Assembly: GCA_034520725.1 (NCBI GenBank)
Contig: JAXHNH010000001.1
Location: 62,001 to 126,000, forward strand
Length of the DNA stretch: 64,000 nucleotides
Reading direction: 5' to 3'
DNA from: Gracilimonas sp034520725
Lineage (GTDB): Bacteria > Bacteroidota > Rhodothermia > Balneolales > Balneolaceae
In this document: positions 28,135 to 37,082 of the stretch, piece after piece
How positions within the stretch are numbered: position 1 is the stretch's first letter
Layout: each line of letters opens with the position of its first letter
The notes under the pieces: generated by a model
Seen by the model: the letters and a program-made list of their open reading frames with translations, nothing else
Told to the model about the DNA's origin: nothing
Database searches by the model: none
Made by a program: the position numbers and the translations under genes

Positions 28135-29487
28135 ATGGACATTGATCTGATACGAAAATATAACGTGCCGGGACCAAGATATACTTCTTATCCAACGGTT
28201 CCGTTTTGGGATGAAAAAACATTTACAGCTGAAAAGTGGAAATCTACACTTTTACGATCATTTGGAAAATGGAAAGAGGAAGGGATCTCCTTATACATTC
28301 ACCTGCCTTTTTGTGAAAGTTTATGCACATTCTGTGGTTGCCATAAAAAGATCACAAAGCGACATGAAGTTGAAGATCCATATATAAAAACTGTACTAAA
28401 AGAATGGCAGTTATATCTGGAGCTACTGCCGGAGCGACCCGTTATCAAAGAGATCCACTTGGGAGGTGGAACGCCAACTTTTTTCAGTTCAATAAATCTT
28501 AAACACTTAATTGACGGGTTGCTTGAAGGGGCAGATCTGAAAGAGGATCACGAATTCAGTTTCGAAGGTCATCCAAATAACACAACTAAAGAACATTTAC
28601 AGATCTTGTATGATCTTGGGTTTAGGCGGGTCTCGTACGGGGTGCAGGATTATGATCCCCAGGTTCAGCTAGCTATTAATAGGATCCAACCGTTTGAGAA
28701 TGTTAAAAAAGTCCACGAATGGTCTAAAGAGATCGGTTATACATCTGTAAATCATGATCTTGTTTTTGGATTACCTCATCAAACCTTAAAAGGTATAGAA
28801 GAAACTATAAACAAGACCAATAAGCTAAGACCTGATAGGATCGCATTTTACAGTTATGCTCATGTTCCCTGGATAAAAGGAAATGGGCAGCGAGGTTTTA
28901 ATGAAAAAGACCTTCCTAAGAATGATGAAAAGCGAGCTTTGTATGAATTGGGTAAAATGATGTTTGATGAAAATGGATACGTTGAGATCGGTATGGATCA
29001 CTTTGCTTTAAAAACGGACAGTCTGTATGAAGCCATGCAGGATGGCAGCCTGCATAGAAATTTTATGGGTTACACAGCCGGCTCCACCAAAGTGATGATC
29101 GGTTTGGGAATGTCCGCTATCAGTGACAGTTGGTTTAGTTTTGCTCAGAATGAAAAGCAACTGAGTGATTACCAGACAAGAGTTGAAAGGGGGGAGATAC
29201 CTGTGTTTCGCGGACATATCTTAAATGAAGAAGACTTGAAGATTCGGGAGCAGATACTAAACGTAATGTGTAATTTTGAAACCGTATTTAAAGGTGAACA
29301 AGCTCAATTTGATCTCATAAAAAAAAGACTTTTTGAACTGGAAGCAGATGAGCTGGTTACTGTTGATGGGCGACACGTATATGTGACGCCCAAAGGAATT
29401 CCTTTTGTTAGAAACATTTGCATGGCCTTTGATCTGAAAATGGATCTTGAGCAACCAAAGGAGAGAATGTTTTCAAAAACGGTTTGA
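28135..29487 (+). CDS. hemN: Oxygen-independent coproporphyrinogen III oxidase
   Basis: 450 residues, full length for HemN. The radical-SAM [4Fe-4S] motif is CESLCTFC (Cys60, Cys64, Cys67), followed by GGGTPTFF near residue 105 for SAM binding. The N-terminal NVPGPRYTSYPTVPFW and the C-terminal HemN domain (about 370-430) are characteristic. It converts coproporphyrinogen III to protoporphyrinogen IX without O2, supporting heme synthesis during anaerobic growth. Next to Rrf2, Ric and nos genes it belongs to the low-oxygen response block. The Crp/Fnr-type regulator at 37.1-37.7 kb is a plausible controller. Confidence 0.95.
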   Translation: MDIDLIRKYNVPGPRYTSYPTVPFWDEKTFTAEKWKSTLLRSFGKWKEEGISLYIHLPFCESLCTFCGCHKKITKRHEVEDPYIKTVLKEWQLYLELLPERPVIKEIHLGGGTPTFFSSINLKHLIDGLLEGADLKEDHEFSFEGHPNNTTKEHLQILYDLGFRRVSYGVQDYDPQVQLAINRIQPFENVKKVHEWSKEIGYTSVNHDLVFGLPHQTLKGIEETINKTNKLRPDRIAFYSYAHVPWIKGNGQRGFNEKDLPKNDEKRALYELGKMMFDENGYVEIGMDHFALKTDSLYEAMQDGSLHRNFMGYTAGSTKVMIGLGMSAISDSWFSFAQNEKQLSDYQTRVERGEIPVFRGHILNEEDLKIREQILNVMCNFETVFKGEQAQFDLIKKRLFELEADELVTVDGRHVYVTPKGIPFVRNICMAFDLKMDLEQPKERMFSKTV

Positions 29488-29574
29488 AATTATATATTTA
29501 CAAATTTGAAAGTAATGTCATGGTATTTTGCATAATTATGTGTATTTTCAGATAAAGATGTCTTAAATAAGTTT

Positions 29575-30027
29575 ATGTTATTATCAAAGTCTTGCGTTTA
29601 CGGTTTAAGAGCCTCCTTGTATCTGTCCTCAAAAAAGGATCAGGAGTTTCACTCACTTAAAGAGATAAGTGATGAGCTGGAGATATCATTTCATTTTTTG
29701 ACCAAGATCCTGCAGCAACTGACAGCAGAGGGTTATATTGAGTCCTACAAGGGACCAAATGGCGGAGTGAGACTTTCAAAAAATGGCATGGAAGCAACAT
29801 TGTACGACCTGGTGATAGCGATAGATGGCCCGGGATTGTTTACTCAATGTGCCCTGGGTTTGCCGGGTTGTGGATTACAAGAACCTTGCCCGCTACACGA
29901 TAGCTGGGTAGAATCAAGAAAATCTATAGAGGAAATGCTTCAGAGAATGACATTGAATGAGATCGCTGAGGAAGGAAAAGAGAAGCACTTTCGATTGACT
30001 GCAGAAGGAGAATTCTCCTGGCAGTAG
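29575..30027 (+). CDS. Rrf2-family transcription regulator (NsrR-like)
   Basis: 150 residues with an N-terminal winged helix-turn-helix (SKSCVYGLRASLYLSS onwards, GPNGGVRLSK wing) and the cluster-binding Cys trio in CALGLPGCGLQEPCPLHDSW, spacing C-x7-C-x5-C, which fits an Fe-S sensing Rrf2 protein. Direct placement 72 bases before ric suggests NsrR-like sensing of nitric oxide and control of ric and neighbours; this is inference. The 87-base upstream gap holds a small AAGA-N2-TCTT palindrome at 29556-29565. Confidence 0.85.
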   Translation: MLLSKSCVYGLRASLYLSSKKDQEFHSLKEISDELEISFHFLTKILQQLTAEGYIESYKGPNGGVRLSKNGMEATLYDLVIAIDGPGLFTQCALGLPGCGLQEPCPLHDSWVESRKSIEEMLQRMTLNEIAEEGKEKHFRLTAEGEFSWQ

Positions 30028-30099
30028 GAAACTTAAAGGCAGAGTAACTGAAAAAAATTTAAATATTAATAAGATAAAATACTCTTAAAACATAATATT

Positions 30100-30795
30100 A
30101 TGGAAAGATTATCACAAAAACCGGTTGGTGAAATAGTAGCCGAAGATTACAGAACGGCTCAGGTACTCAGGTCTTACGGCCTTGATTTTTGCTGTGGTGG
30201 AGGTAGAACATTAGAGAAAGCTTGTACTTCCAAAAAGATCGAGATTGATACCGTAATAAGTGAATTGGAATCATTGCAAAACACAGGTGAGACCGAGCAT
30301 AACTATAATGATTGGTCATTGGATTTTCTGGCTGACTATATCGTTAACAATCATCACAGCTTTGTGCGAAAAATGTTGCCTGAATTAGCATTCTATGCTG
30401 AAAAAGTATCAGGTGTCCATGGAGACAGGGATCCGGAACTGAACGACATTCGGGAGTTGGTTTATACATTACGTGCCGAGATCACAGCTCACTTACAAAA
30501 AGAGGAAGAAGACCTGTTTCCACAGATCAAAGATCTGGTTCGTGAAAATAAAACAGGTTCTGTTAAGGAAGCTATCGTTGAGGCTCTTGAAGACGAGCAC
30601 GACAGTGCCGGTGAGATCATGGCAAAAATTGAAGAATTGACCAATGGATTCAACCCTCCTTCAAATGCCTGTTCATCTTACAGAGTGCTGTTTAAAAATC
30701 TGCAGGGCTTTCAAAATGATCTTCATAAGCATGTACATTTAGAGAATAATATTCTCTTTCCAAAAGCACTCAAGCTTGAGAAAAGCCTGAATTAA
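30100..30795 (+). CDS. ric: Iron-sulfur cluster repair di-iron protein Ric/ScdA
   Basis: 231 residues: an N-terminal DUF542 domain with SYGLDFCCGGGRTLEKAC (about 27-44) and a hemerythrin-like domain with spaced His/Glu ligands (NNHHSFVRKMLPEL, AEITAHLQKEEEDLFPQI, EDEHDSAGEIM, HKHVHLENNILFP). Ric/ScdA repairs iron-sulfur enzymes damaged by nitric oxide or peroxide. It follows the Rrf2 regulator and precedes an uncharacterised Cys-containing protein. An AAGA-N8-TCTT palindrome sits at 30071-30086. Confidence 0.93.
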   Translation: MERLSQKPVGEIVAEDYRTAQVLRSYGLDFCCGGGRTLEKACTSKKIEIDTVISELESLQNTGETEHNYNDWSLDFLADYIVNNHHSFVRKMLPELAFYAEKVSGVHGDRDPELNDIRELVYTLRAEITAHLQKEEEDLFPQIKDLVRENKTGSVKEAIVEALEDEHDSAGEIMAKIEELTNGFNPPSNACSSYRVLFKNLQGFQNDLHKHVHLENNILFPKALKLEKSLN

Positions 30796-30945
30796 ACAAT
30801 CGGCATAAACCGGTCACTGAAACTTTGTTTTGGAGTGAGTGGCCGGCTTTATTTACCTACTGTACTTCATCATACCTTCATATCTAAAGTATACCCTACA
30901 TTGGGATTATGGCGCATCATGATCCGCAATTACACCTATGATATT

Positions 30946-32763
30946 ATGCAAAACGCACTTCACACATTTTCAATTCCCGTTATGGGGACAGGCCATTCTA
31001 TTGATTCCCCAATACGAGTGGCACCTTATGGTATCAACTCGGTCATTTCAATAGTAGATGACCTGTTGGTTGAAAGGATACGAAAACATTACTCCAAGTT
31101 ATTTGACCTTCCTTACACAAATATTCCGCGAAATGCGGAGGATGGAAGAGCCAGACGTATCACAGCCTATCTTGACTTGGTTCAGGATCTGGTGCAACAA
31201 AAATTTGATGAGATAAAGAATCAGCCATTTTTTGAGGACAACGAGAAGGCTAAGTATTTCGAAATGCTTCCTACTTCTTCAGAACTCAGAAATATGTATT
31301 TAAAATTGATCAGTTCACCAAATGAAGAGGATGCAGATGAAATGGCCCAAAAGTTAACTGAAAGCATGAAAGCCGGTTCCATAGATGTGAATATCATGGC
31401 TAAAGTGGATGGATTCAGTTATACGGACAATGGGCAACCGATGACATCCGAATTCAGTGATGGCAGTGCTGCTTTACGCGGATATGCAAACAGTAAGGTT
31501 TCATCAAGCCTGATATTATCAGCAGGATTCAATCCAAGATTATACAATTACTTGGCTGAGTTCGAAGATTTTTACCGGGATGTGAAAGGTAATATCAAGA
31601 AGAATATTATTCTGAAAGTAAGTGATTTCAGATCTGCGTTAATTCAGGGAAAATACCTGGCTAAAAAAGGTCTTGAAGTGTTTGAATACCGGATCGAATC
31701 AGGGCTGAATTGCGGTGGTCATGCTTTTGCCTCAGATGGATATCTGTTACCTGCGCTACTTAAGGAATTCAAGGAAAAAAGGGAGATGCTGAATTCAGCT
31801 ATCGCACCACTTATAAAAAGTTTCTATGATGAAAATCGTGAGGGTGGCTTTGATACGGATTGGGAATTAAATGAGCCACGATTGACCGTTCAGGGTGGAA
31901 TTGGAACCAATGGTGAGGCTGAACGATTGCTACAGGAATTTGAGATGGATGCCACGGGTTGGGGGAGTCCGTTTTTAATGGTTCCGGAAGCCACTACGGT
32001 TGATGAGTCGACCATGACATTGCTTCAAAATGCAAAAGAAGAGGATCTGTTTCTCAGCGGTGTATCTCCACTTGGAGTCCCGTTTAACAATGTTAAAAAC
32101 ACGGGTTCCGAAAAATGGCATAAAGAACGTATTGAAAAAGGTAAACCCGGTTCACCGTGTCCTAAGGGGTTTTTGGAATCCAATACAGAATTCACTGAAA
32201 ATCCGATTTGTACAGCTTCAACACATTATCAGCTGCTTAAGATCAATCAGATCAATGAGAGTGATCTGGCAGACGAACAAAAAGAGAAAGCCTTGAGTAA
32301 GGTCCTTGAAAAGGCCTGTTTGTGTGACCATCTTGGTAACGGTGCATTGATAAGTCTGGGAATTTTGAAGGAACATCGTGCTCCTCAGTCCATCTGTCCG
32401 GGACCAAACATTGCCTGGTTCAACAGGCAGTATTCCTTGAAGGAAATGACGGATCATATTTATGGAAGAACAAACGTCGTACCGGCTGAAAGACCTCACA
32501 TGTTTGCCAAAGAAATGATCATGTATGTGGATTATCTGGAAGAACTCATTGAACAAAGCGAAGATCCGTCAGCAGATATGAGAAGCCTGACTAAATTCAA
32601 GAATAATCTTGAAAAGGGGATGGAATACTGTGAGGAGATCGCAACTTCAAAGTCATTTGATAATGAGAACCTTAAATCAATTCTCACAACTGTAGAAAAA
32701 CAAAAACTTCGTTTGAGTTCAGTCTTTGAAAAGTTTGAAGAAAAAGTGTTGGTAGCAGGGTGA
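30946..32763 (+). CDS. Conserved uncharacterised Cys-containing protein of the nitrosative/denitrification block
   Basis: 605 residues from ATG 30946 (MQNALHTFSIPVMGTG), which looks like a natural start; the frame extends upstream to a GTG at 30835. I do not recognise a characterised family. The N-terminal half contains VAPYGINSVISIVDDLL; the middle has RLTVQGGIGTNGEAERLL and an alpha/beta look; the C-terminal half holds conserved-looking Cys sites: GSPCPKG, NPICTAST, KACLCDHLGNGA and SICPGPNIAWF. These could ligate an iron-sulfur cluster or flavin-linked thiols, by inference. No signal peptide, so probably cytoplasmic. It lies between ric and three oxidase-like membrane proteins, implying a role in NO or anaerobic metabolism. 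Confidence 0.7.
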   Translation: MQNALHTFSIPVMGTGHSIDSPIRVAPYGINSVISIVDDLLVERIRKHYSKLFDLPYTNIPRNAEDGRARRITAYLDLVQDLVQQKFDEIKNQPFFEDNEKAKYFEMLPTSSELRNMYLKLISSPNEEDADEMAQKLTESMKAGSIDVNIMAKVDGFSYTDNGQPMTSEFSDGSAALRGYANSKVSSSLILSAGFNPRLYNYLAEFEDFYRDVKGNIKKNIILKVSDFRSALIQGKYLAKKGLEVFEYRIESGLNCGGHAFASDGYLLPALLKEFKEKREMLNSAIAPLIKSFYDENREGGFDTDWELNEPRLTVQGGIGTNGEAERLLQEFEMDATGWGSPFLMVPEATTVDESTMTLLQNAKEEDLFLSGVSPLGVPFNNVKNTGSEKWHKERIEKGKPGSPCPKGFLESNTEFTENPICTASTHYQLLKINQINESDLADEQKEKALSKVLEKACLCDHLGNGALISLGILKEHRAPQSICPGPNIAWFNRQYSLKEMTDHIYGRTNVVPAERPHMFAKEMIMYVDYLEELIEQSEDPSADMRSLTKFKNNLEKGMEYCEEIATSKSFDNENLKSILTTVEKQKLRLSSVFEKFEEKVLVAG

Positions 32764-32831
32764 ATCTTCATCCATCCTTAATGTAATAAGGGTAGGTTTT
32801 TTAAGGAATTTAAACCACACAATTAATCAAA

Positions 32832-34052
32832 ATGAATTCGCTGGCAAAAGATTCAAAGATCTGGCAGTGGGCAATATTCAGTTTTATTCTTGCCGGCTTA
32901 ACAGGTTTTTTATACCGACTCGGGTTTGTTACTGCTTTGCCATTTGATCTCAATCTTGAAAACGTCAGGCACGCTCATTCGCATCTGATGTTCTTTGGTT
33001 GGGCCTCTTTGTTACCGATGTATCTCATCAAAGTAAAAATGGTGCCGGGGTATCATGCTGCTTTAGGTGTTAAACTCATGAAAGTGGCACTTTGGAGCGT
33101 GTTGATCTTCGGGATCTTATCCTATCCATTTTTTATGATCTGGGGTTACCGTTCTGTGCCTGTCAACGGTTCATTTTTACCTCTTTCAACCATTCTTTCC
33201 GGTTTGGTTATGATTGGGTGGTACGTATTTATGATAGGTTATCTAATGACCAGGTTTCGGAAAAAGGATCATACTCCAAACGTGTGGTTTGAGGGCGCAT
33301 TGGTTATGCTTTTCGTTAGTTCGCTGGGCGCGTGGGGTGTTGGAGCCGTGGAGATGCTCGATTTCGGTGGACCGCTCTTGGGTAAGGCTTTGACTCATTT
33401 CTTTTTGGCCACATTTGTTGAAGGTTGGGTTGTTCTGGTGCTGCTGGGTTTGATATCGGAATCTTTAAGAATGAAGGAGAATGACTATGTGCTCTCGCCA
33501 AACATTCTGGTTGGACTGATAGCCTGTGGTGCACCTCTGACCTTTCCCTATGGTATTTCAGAATCGATGATAGATCTGAATTTATCGGTAACCGCCCGAA
33601 TTGGAGGGGTGCTAATTGCCGAAGGAGTTTTGCTCTTCCTTTATTCGATCGTTAAGAAAAAGGATGATATCAGCAAGATCTGGATATGGCCGCTTTCATT
33701 GCTAGCCTTAAAGTCGGTGATGCAGATCGTTGCTGCCGTAATGCCTGCAGAACTTTGGTTATCAGAACATGGCATTCGCATTTTGTATCTGCACATCCTG
33801 CTGTTGGGTAGTTTTACTTTGGGTATAACTGCATTTATGACTCATGAAGTAGATCTTAAACCAAAATATTTCTATGGGATTGTGATATCTGTAGTTGTTC
33901 TGCTGATTAGCCTGCTTTGGATGACCAGCCTCTGGCCAGCCTTTTTGAGTGGTGTATGGATCTATACCGGGATGTCAGTCATTGCATTATTGCCGGTATT
34001 TGCTATGTTATGGTATTGGTTTGGCATTCACAAAGCCTATCAAAAACTATAG
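32832..34052 (+). CDS. Polytopic membrane protein with NnrS/heme-copper-oxidase-like His motifs
   Basis: 406 residues, about twelve membrane helices. Intramembrane His positions recall NnrS and the heme-copper oxidase subunit I fold: RHAHSHLMFFGW (about 46-57), ALTHFFLATFVEGW and ILYLHILLLGSF. NnrS proteins protect against nitrosative stress; the match here is by layout, not by clear family signature. It follows the uncharacterised Cys protein by 68 bases and precedes two small relatives, so the four genes look like one unit. Confidence 0.65.
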   Translation: MNSLAKDSKIWQWAIFSFILAGLTGFLYRLGFVTALPFDLNLENVRHAHSHLMFFGWASLLPMYLIKVKMVPGYHAALGVKLMKVALWSVLIFGILSYPFFMIWGYRSVPVNGSFLPLSTILSGLVMIGWYVFMIGYLMTRFRKKDHTPNVWFEGALVMLFVSSLGAWGVGAVEMLDFGGPLLGKALTHFFLATFVEGWVVLVLLGLISESLRMKENDYVLSPNILVGLIACGAPLTFPYGISESMIDLNLSVTARIGGVLIAEGVLLFLYSIVKKKDDISKIWIWPLSLLALKSVMQIVAAVMPAELWLSEHGIRILYLHILLLGSFTLGITAFMTHEVDLKPKYFYGIVISVVVLLISLLWMTSLWPAFLSGVWIYTGMSVIALLPVFAMLWYWFGIHKAYQKL

Positions 34053-34076
34053 TTACTACTAAAGAACACTTCAAAT

Positions 34077-34517
34077 ATGCCACTGATAACCCGGTTATTT
34101 ATTAAATCTGGTCTGCTCTATTTCCTGATCTCCCTGGGTTTTGGAGTCATGATCCAGGTTGATTCACTTCAATTTTCAGGGATGAGCCCCATGTTCTGGC
34201 ATGCGTTGATGGTAGGGTGGATCACACAGATCATCATTGGGGTGTCCACCTGGATGTTTCCGGGTCGGATAAAGGAAGAAAGTTTTATAAATCAGAAATG
34301 GGAGTGGATCGCCTTTTTAGGATTGAATACGGGATTGCCACTCAGATTTTTAGCTGAACCGATGGCCTCTGCCTTTGAGCCGTCTGTATGGAGTTACCTT
34401 CTCATTGCATCATCCATCCTTCAGTTTATTGGTATCCTGAGCTATGTGATAGGCATCTGGCCAAGAGTGCAATCTAAACAGCAACGCCGCCAAAAGCGGG
34501 CAAAAGCCTCAGGATAA
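34077..34517 (+). CDS. Small four-helix membrane protein with oxidase-like His motif (first tandem copy)
   Basis: 146 residues with four membrane helices and a basic C-terminal tail (QSKQQRRQKRAKASG). The start MPLITRLFIKSGLLYFLISL is closely matched by the next gene's MPLISRILIKASLVYLMIGL. The second helix has FWHALMVGWITQIIIGVSTW, resembling the H-x5-GW region of cbb3/NorB-type subunit I proteins. It is too short for a catalytic oxidase subunit. It begins 24 bases after the larger membrane gene. Confidence 0.65.
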   Translation: MPLITRLFIKSGLLYFLISLGFGVMIQVDSLQFSGMSPMFWHALMVGWITQIIIGVSTWMFPGRIKEESFINQKWEWIAFLGLNTGLPLRFLAEPMASAFEPSVWSYLLIASSILQFIGILSYVIGIWPRVQSKQQRRQKRAKASG

Positions 34518-34518
34518 A

Positions 34519-34923
34519 ATGCCACTCATAAGCCGAATTCTTATCAAAGCGTCTCTGGTTTACCTGATGATTGGACTATTGATCGGCGTGTTAATGCTTA
34601 TCAACAAAGCGATTTTTATTTCTCCGGTTTTCTGGTTCCTGATACCGGCGCACATCGAAATAATGATATTCGGGTGGATAATCCAGTTTACCCTCGGTGT
34701 GGCTTATTGGATATTACCGCGTTTTCTGGAAGACAAGGGGAGAGGTTCAGTAAGCTTGGCCGCCTTAATACCAATAACATTAAATCTAGGAGTAGTTTTG
34801 GTAATAATATCCGATCTAATAGTCTGGAATGGAGTTACTTTAACAGGCAGATTGTTTGAACTGTTTGCTGTCCTGATCTTTGTAAGCCTGCATTGGAAAC
34901 GTGTGGTTACCTACAATAAATAA
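34519..34923 (+). CDS. Small four-helix membrane protein with oxidase-like His motif (second tandem copy)
   Basis: 134 residues, four membrane helices, starting one base after the previous stop. N-terminus and second helix (AHIEIMIFGWIIQFTLGVAY, then WILPRF) are paralogous to the preceding gene and resemble the first His region of CcoN. The tandem duplication and tight spacing suggest the two products pair, possibly as a split four-plus-four-helix heme-binding unit, which is inference. No catalytic set of His residues is complete within one protein. Confidence 0.65.
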   Translation: MPLISRILIKASLVYLMIGLLIGVLMLINKAIFISPVFWFLIPAHIEIMIFGWIIQFTLGVAYWILPRFLEDKGRGSVSLAALIPITLNLGVVLVIISDLIVWNGVTLTGRLFELFAVLIFVSLHWKRVVTYNK

Positions 34924-34927
34924 AAAA

Positions 34928-34959
34928 GTGGATCTGACAATATTTCAGCCAGAATCCGC
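34928..34959. terminator. Hairpin between convergent gene blocks
   Basis: GTGGATCTG at 34928-34936 pairs with CAGAATCCGC at 34950-34959 (one bulged A, one G-T pair), followed by AAGTTATTTTTTC on the plus strand. It separates the membrane-protein block from the convergent DUF302 gene. Confidence 0.45.
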
Positions 34960-34981
34960 AAGTTATTTTTTCTGAGGTCGA

Positions 34982-35368
34982 TCAAAGACGATCTATTGCT
35001 TTTTTAAGCATGTCTCGGACGTTTGTGGCAACTTCTCCGAGGTCATCATTTTCAATTGCTTGCATGGAAGCTACCGGGTCAACAGCAGAAACTTCCACTT
35101 TGCCATCTTCATGCTCCTGAACTATTACGTTGCAGGGCAGCATCAATCCAATGTGTCCTTCTGCCTGAAGTGCTTTATAAGCATTTGGCGGATTGCAGGC
35201 ACCCAAAATGTGGTATTTTCGGAAATCGACATCCAGCTTTTTCTTCAGAGTCTCTTTGATATCGATCTCTGTCAATACTCCAAAGCCCTCTTCTTTAAGT
35301 GCAGCTGTTGTTTTTTCGATAGCCTCGTCAAAGCCAAGGTCTAATGTTTTACTAAAATGATATGACAT
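34982..35368 (-). CDS. DUF302-family protein
   Basis: 128 residues with the DUF302 alpha/beta fold. It begins YHFSKTLDLGFDEAIEKTTA and contains YHILGACNPPNAYKAL, the family's conserved Cys-containing loop, then IGLMLPCNVIVQE. DUF302 members are soluble proteins of unknown role, often encoded with thiol or metal stress genes. Here it ends a stress cluster with Dps, OsmC and thioredoxin, about 55 bases after Dps. Confidence 0.85.
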   Translation of the reverse strand: MSYHFSKTLDLGFDEAIEKTTAALKEEGFGVLTEIDIKETLKKKLDVDFRKYHILGACNPPNAYKALQAEGHIGLMLPCNVIVQEHEDGKVEVSAVDPVASMQAIENDDLGEVATNVRDMLKKAIDRL

Positions 35369-35423
35369 AACAATTTCTCTTAGGAATTAAAATTACGATA
35401 CGGTGTAAGCAGGTATTCCAAGA

Positions 35424-35900
35424 CTAATCATGGGCATAAGATGAATACATCCAAACCTGTTTCTCTTGTTCAGTTATATAATCACTCATCATAGCGTTAG
35501 TTCCTTCATCGCCTGCGTCATCAGAAAGATTAAGGATCTCACGCTGCAATGAAATCAATGCTTTGAATGCATCCAGAATTTCATCAACGGCTTTTTCCCC
35601 CTTAATAACTTTATTGCTTTCCTTGATCACTGATTTTGAAATATACTCTGAATATTGATGTTCAGGCGTAAAACCCAGGGTCAGTATTCTTTCAGCAACA
35701 TCGTCTATTTTAACGAATAAGTCATTATATAACTCTTCAAATTTGACATGAAGTTCAAAGAAATCTTTTCCTTTGATATTCCAGTGATACCCCCTTGTAT
35801 TCTGATAAAAAACAGTGTAGCTGGCTAACAACACACCCAATTTTTCAGATAGTTTTTTTGATTTATCTTTATCAAGACCAATGTTATTCAGGTTACCCAT
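35424..35900 (-). CDS. dps: Dps-family ferritin-like DNA-protection protein
   Basis: 158 residues, typical Dps length. The inter-subunit ferroxidase site is visible in YHWNIKGKDFFELHVKFEEL followed by KIDDVAERILTLG, supplying the His/Asp/Glu iron ligands. Dps shells oxidise and store iron using peroxide and protect DNA in stationary or oxidative stress. It lies in a minus-strand stress cluster 16 bases after the osmC gene, so it is probably co-transcribed. Confidence 0.93.
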   Translation of the reverse strand: MGNLNNIGLDKDKSKKLSEKLGVLLASYTVFYQNTRGYHWNIKGKDFFELHVKFEELYNDLFVKIDDVAERILTLGFTPEHQYSEYISKSVIKESNKVIKGEKAVDEILDAFKALISLQREILNLSDDAGDEGTNAMMSDYITEQEKQVWMYSSYAHD

Positions 35901-35916
35901 AATTTTTCTCTCTCTT

Positions 35917-36371
35917 TTAATTTAATGCAGCTATGGCAATGTTAGGTTCAAGTTTAACTTTTGTTTTAATTGACCGGGTAATAAGGCAGGCTTCTTCTGC
36001 TTTCTGAAGGATCCGTAGAGCCTTATCCTTTTGGTTCACATCCGATATTAAAAGTTTCGGACTTAAGGTTATTTCACTAATAGTAAATTTACCTGTTTCG
36101 TTACTCATTAAACCGGTTGCAGGAACAGTTAATTCCTCAAATTTTAGTTTTGAGTATTCTGCAATAGCTGCGAAAGGTTGTCATAAAACAGCTGCTTACT
36201 GAAGCGACAAACAAGATGCTCAGGACTCCATATTCCCTCAACTCCGCCCGGAAATTCAGGAGGTGTGGCAACATTGATACTATCGTTCAGTTTGTACGAC
36301 TTCAGTTCGCCAATTCGCCCCTCTTTCCATTTTAGGTCTACATCATAAGTATGCTCTTCGAGTTTACTCAT
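35917..36371 (-). CDS. OsmC/Ohr-family peroxide reductase, frame broken twice
   Basis: The zero frame gives an OsmC N-terminus (DVDLKWKEGRIGELKS, then GIWSPEHL) and then stops; a second short frame carries the matching C-terminus (KFTISEITLSPKLLI, then EACLITRSIKT). Removing one base near 36212 and one near 36172 joins them through FVASVSSCFMTTF and AAIAEYSKLKFEELTVPA, which contains the first catalytic Cys; the second Cys is in EEACLITRS. The restored length is 150 residues, normal for OsmC. The span of 455 bases is two over a multiple of three. The start overlaps the thioredoxin stop (ATGA). Confidence 0.82.
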
Positions 36372-36694
36372 GACAGTTCCAGTTTTTGCTCAATGATCTG
36401 TTGTAGTTGTGGCATTTGCACCACACCGGCCTGTTGCCATATAACTTCACCGTTTTTGAAAAGGATCAGATTAGGAATACCACGGACCTGATACCTAATG
36501 GCGACATCAGGGTTTCGTTCTGTATCAATTTTGATGATGTTCAGTTTGTCGCCCATAGCACTCTTAAGCTGCTGCAGGATGGGAGGCATCATTTTGCAGG
36601 GAGCACACCAATCGGCATAAAAATCTACCAGTACCGGTGTGTCGCCTTTAATAATTTCGTTGAATGATTTTGGTTTTGCTTCAGTGCTTTCCAT
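36368..36694 (-). CDS. Thioredoxin
   Basis: 108 residues with the active site DFYADWCAPCKMMPP (WCxPC), the conserved cis-Pro region RGIPNLILFKNGE and the usual terminal helix. It reduces protein disulfides in the cytoplasm and is a natural electron donor for the translationally coupled OsmC-type protein, whose start overlaps its stop. An upstream small membrane protein ends five bases before it. Confidence 0.93.
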   Translation of the reverse strand: MESTEAKPKSFNEIIKGDTPVLVDFYADWCAPCKMMPPILQQLKSAMGDKLNIIKIDTERNPDVAIRYQVRGIPNLILFKNGEVIWQQAGVVQMPQLQQIIEQKLELS

Positions 36695-36699
36695 GATGT

Positions 36700-36960
36700 C
36701 TATTTAACCTCTGTAAAATGAATTTCTGTTTCTTGTTCGGACCTGATCTTTTGGTTTTCGTTTTGTGGAACTCCGCATGCCTGAGAAACCATACATCCTG
36801 TATTAGTTACGGCCTGAAAGATGAAAAACCCGCTAAAGAGTCCGGTTACAGCATCCTGATACCACACTGCCATTACAGCCAAAAATATCCCAATGGATAG
36901 CGCAACCCACCGCATAGTATGCCAGTTAGAAAAAATGGTGTTTTTGTTTATCAAACTCAT
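36700..36960 (-). CDS. Small membrane protein, DUF2892/YgaP-like
   Basis: 86 residues with two membrane helices (about 15-32 and 35-52) and a hydrophilic tail. LFSGFFIFQAVTNTGCMVSQA carries two Cys positions (TNTGCMVSQACGVP), roughly where DUF2892-type proteins keep their Cys-containing second helix. The match to the family is by layout and weak motif. It is the first gene of the cluster that continues with thioredoxin, OsmC, Dps and DUF302. Confidence 0.55.
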   Translation of the reverse strand: MSLINKNTIFSNWHTMRWVALSIGIFLAVMAVWYQDAVTGLFSGFFIFQAVTNTGCMVSQACGVPQNENQKIRSEQETEIHFTEVK

Positions 36961-37082
36961 AGTTTTATATAGTCAATTATTATGAAGGTTATATTAACCA
37001 TTAGTTAAGGTAAACTCAGTGACATTTATCACATTGGAATATTCAACACCCAGCAAGGAACTTCGGATGATGAAGAGGAGGG

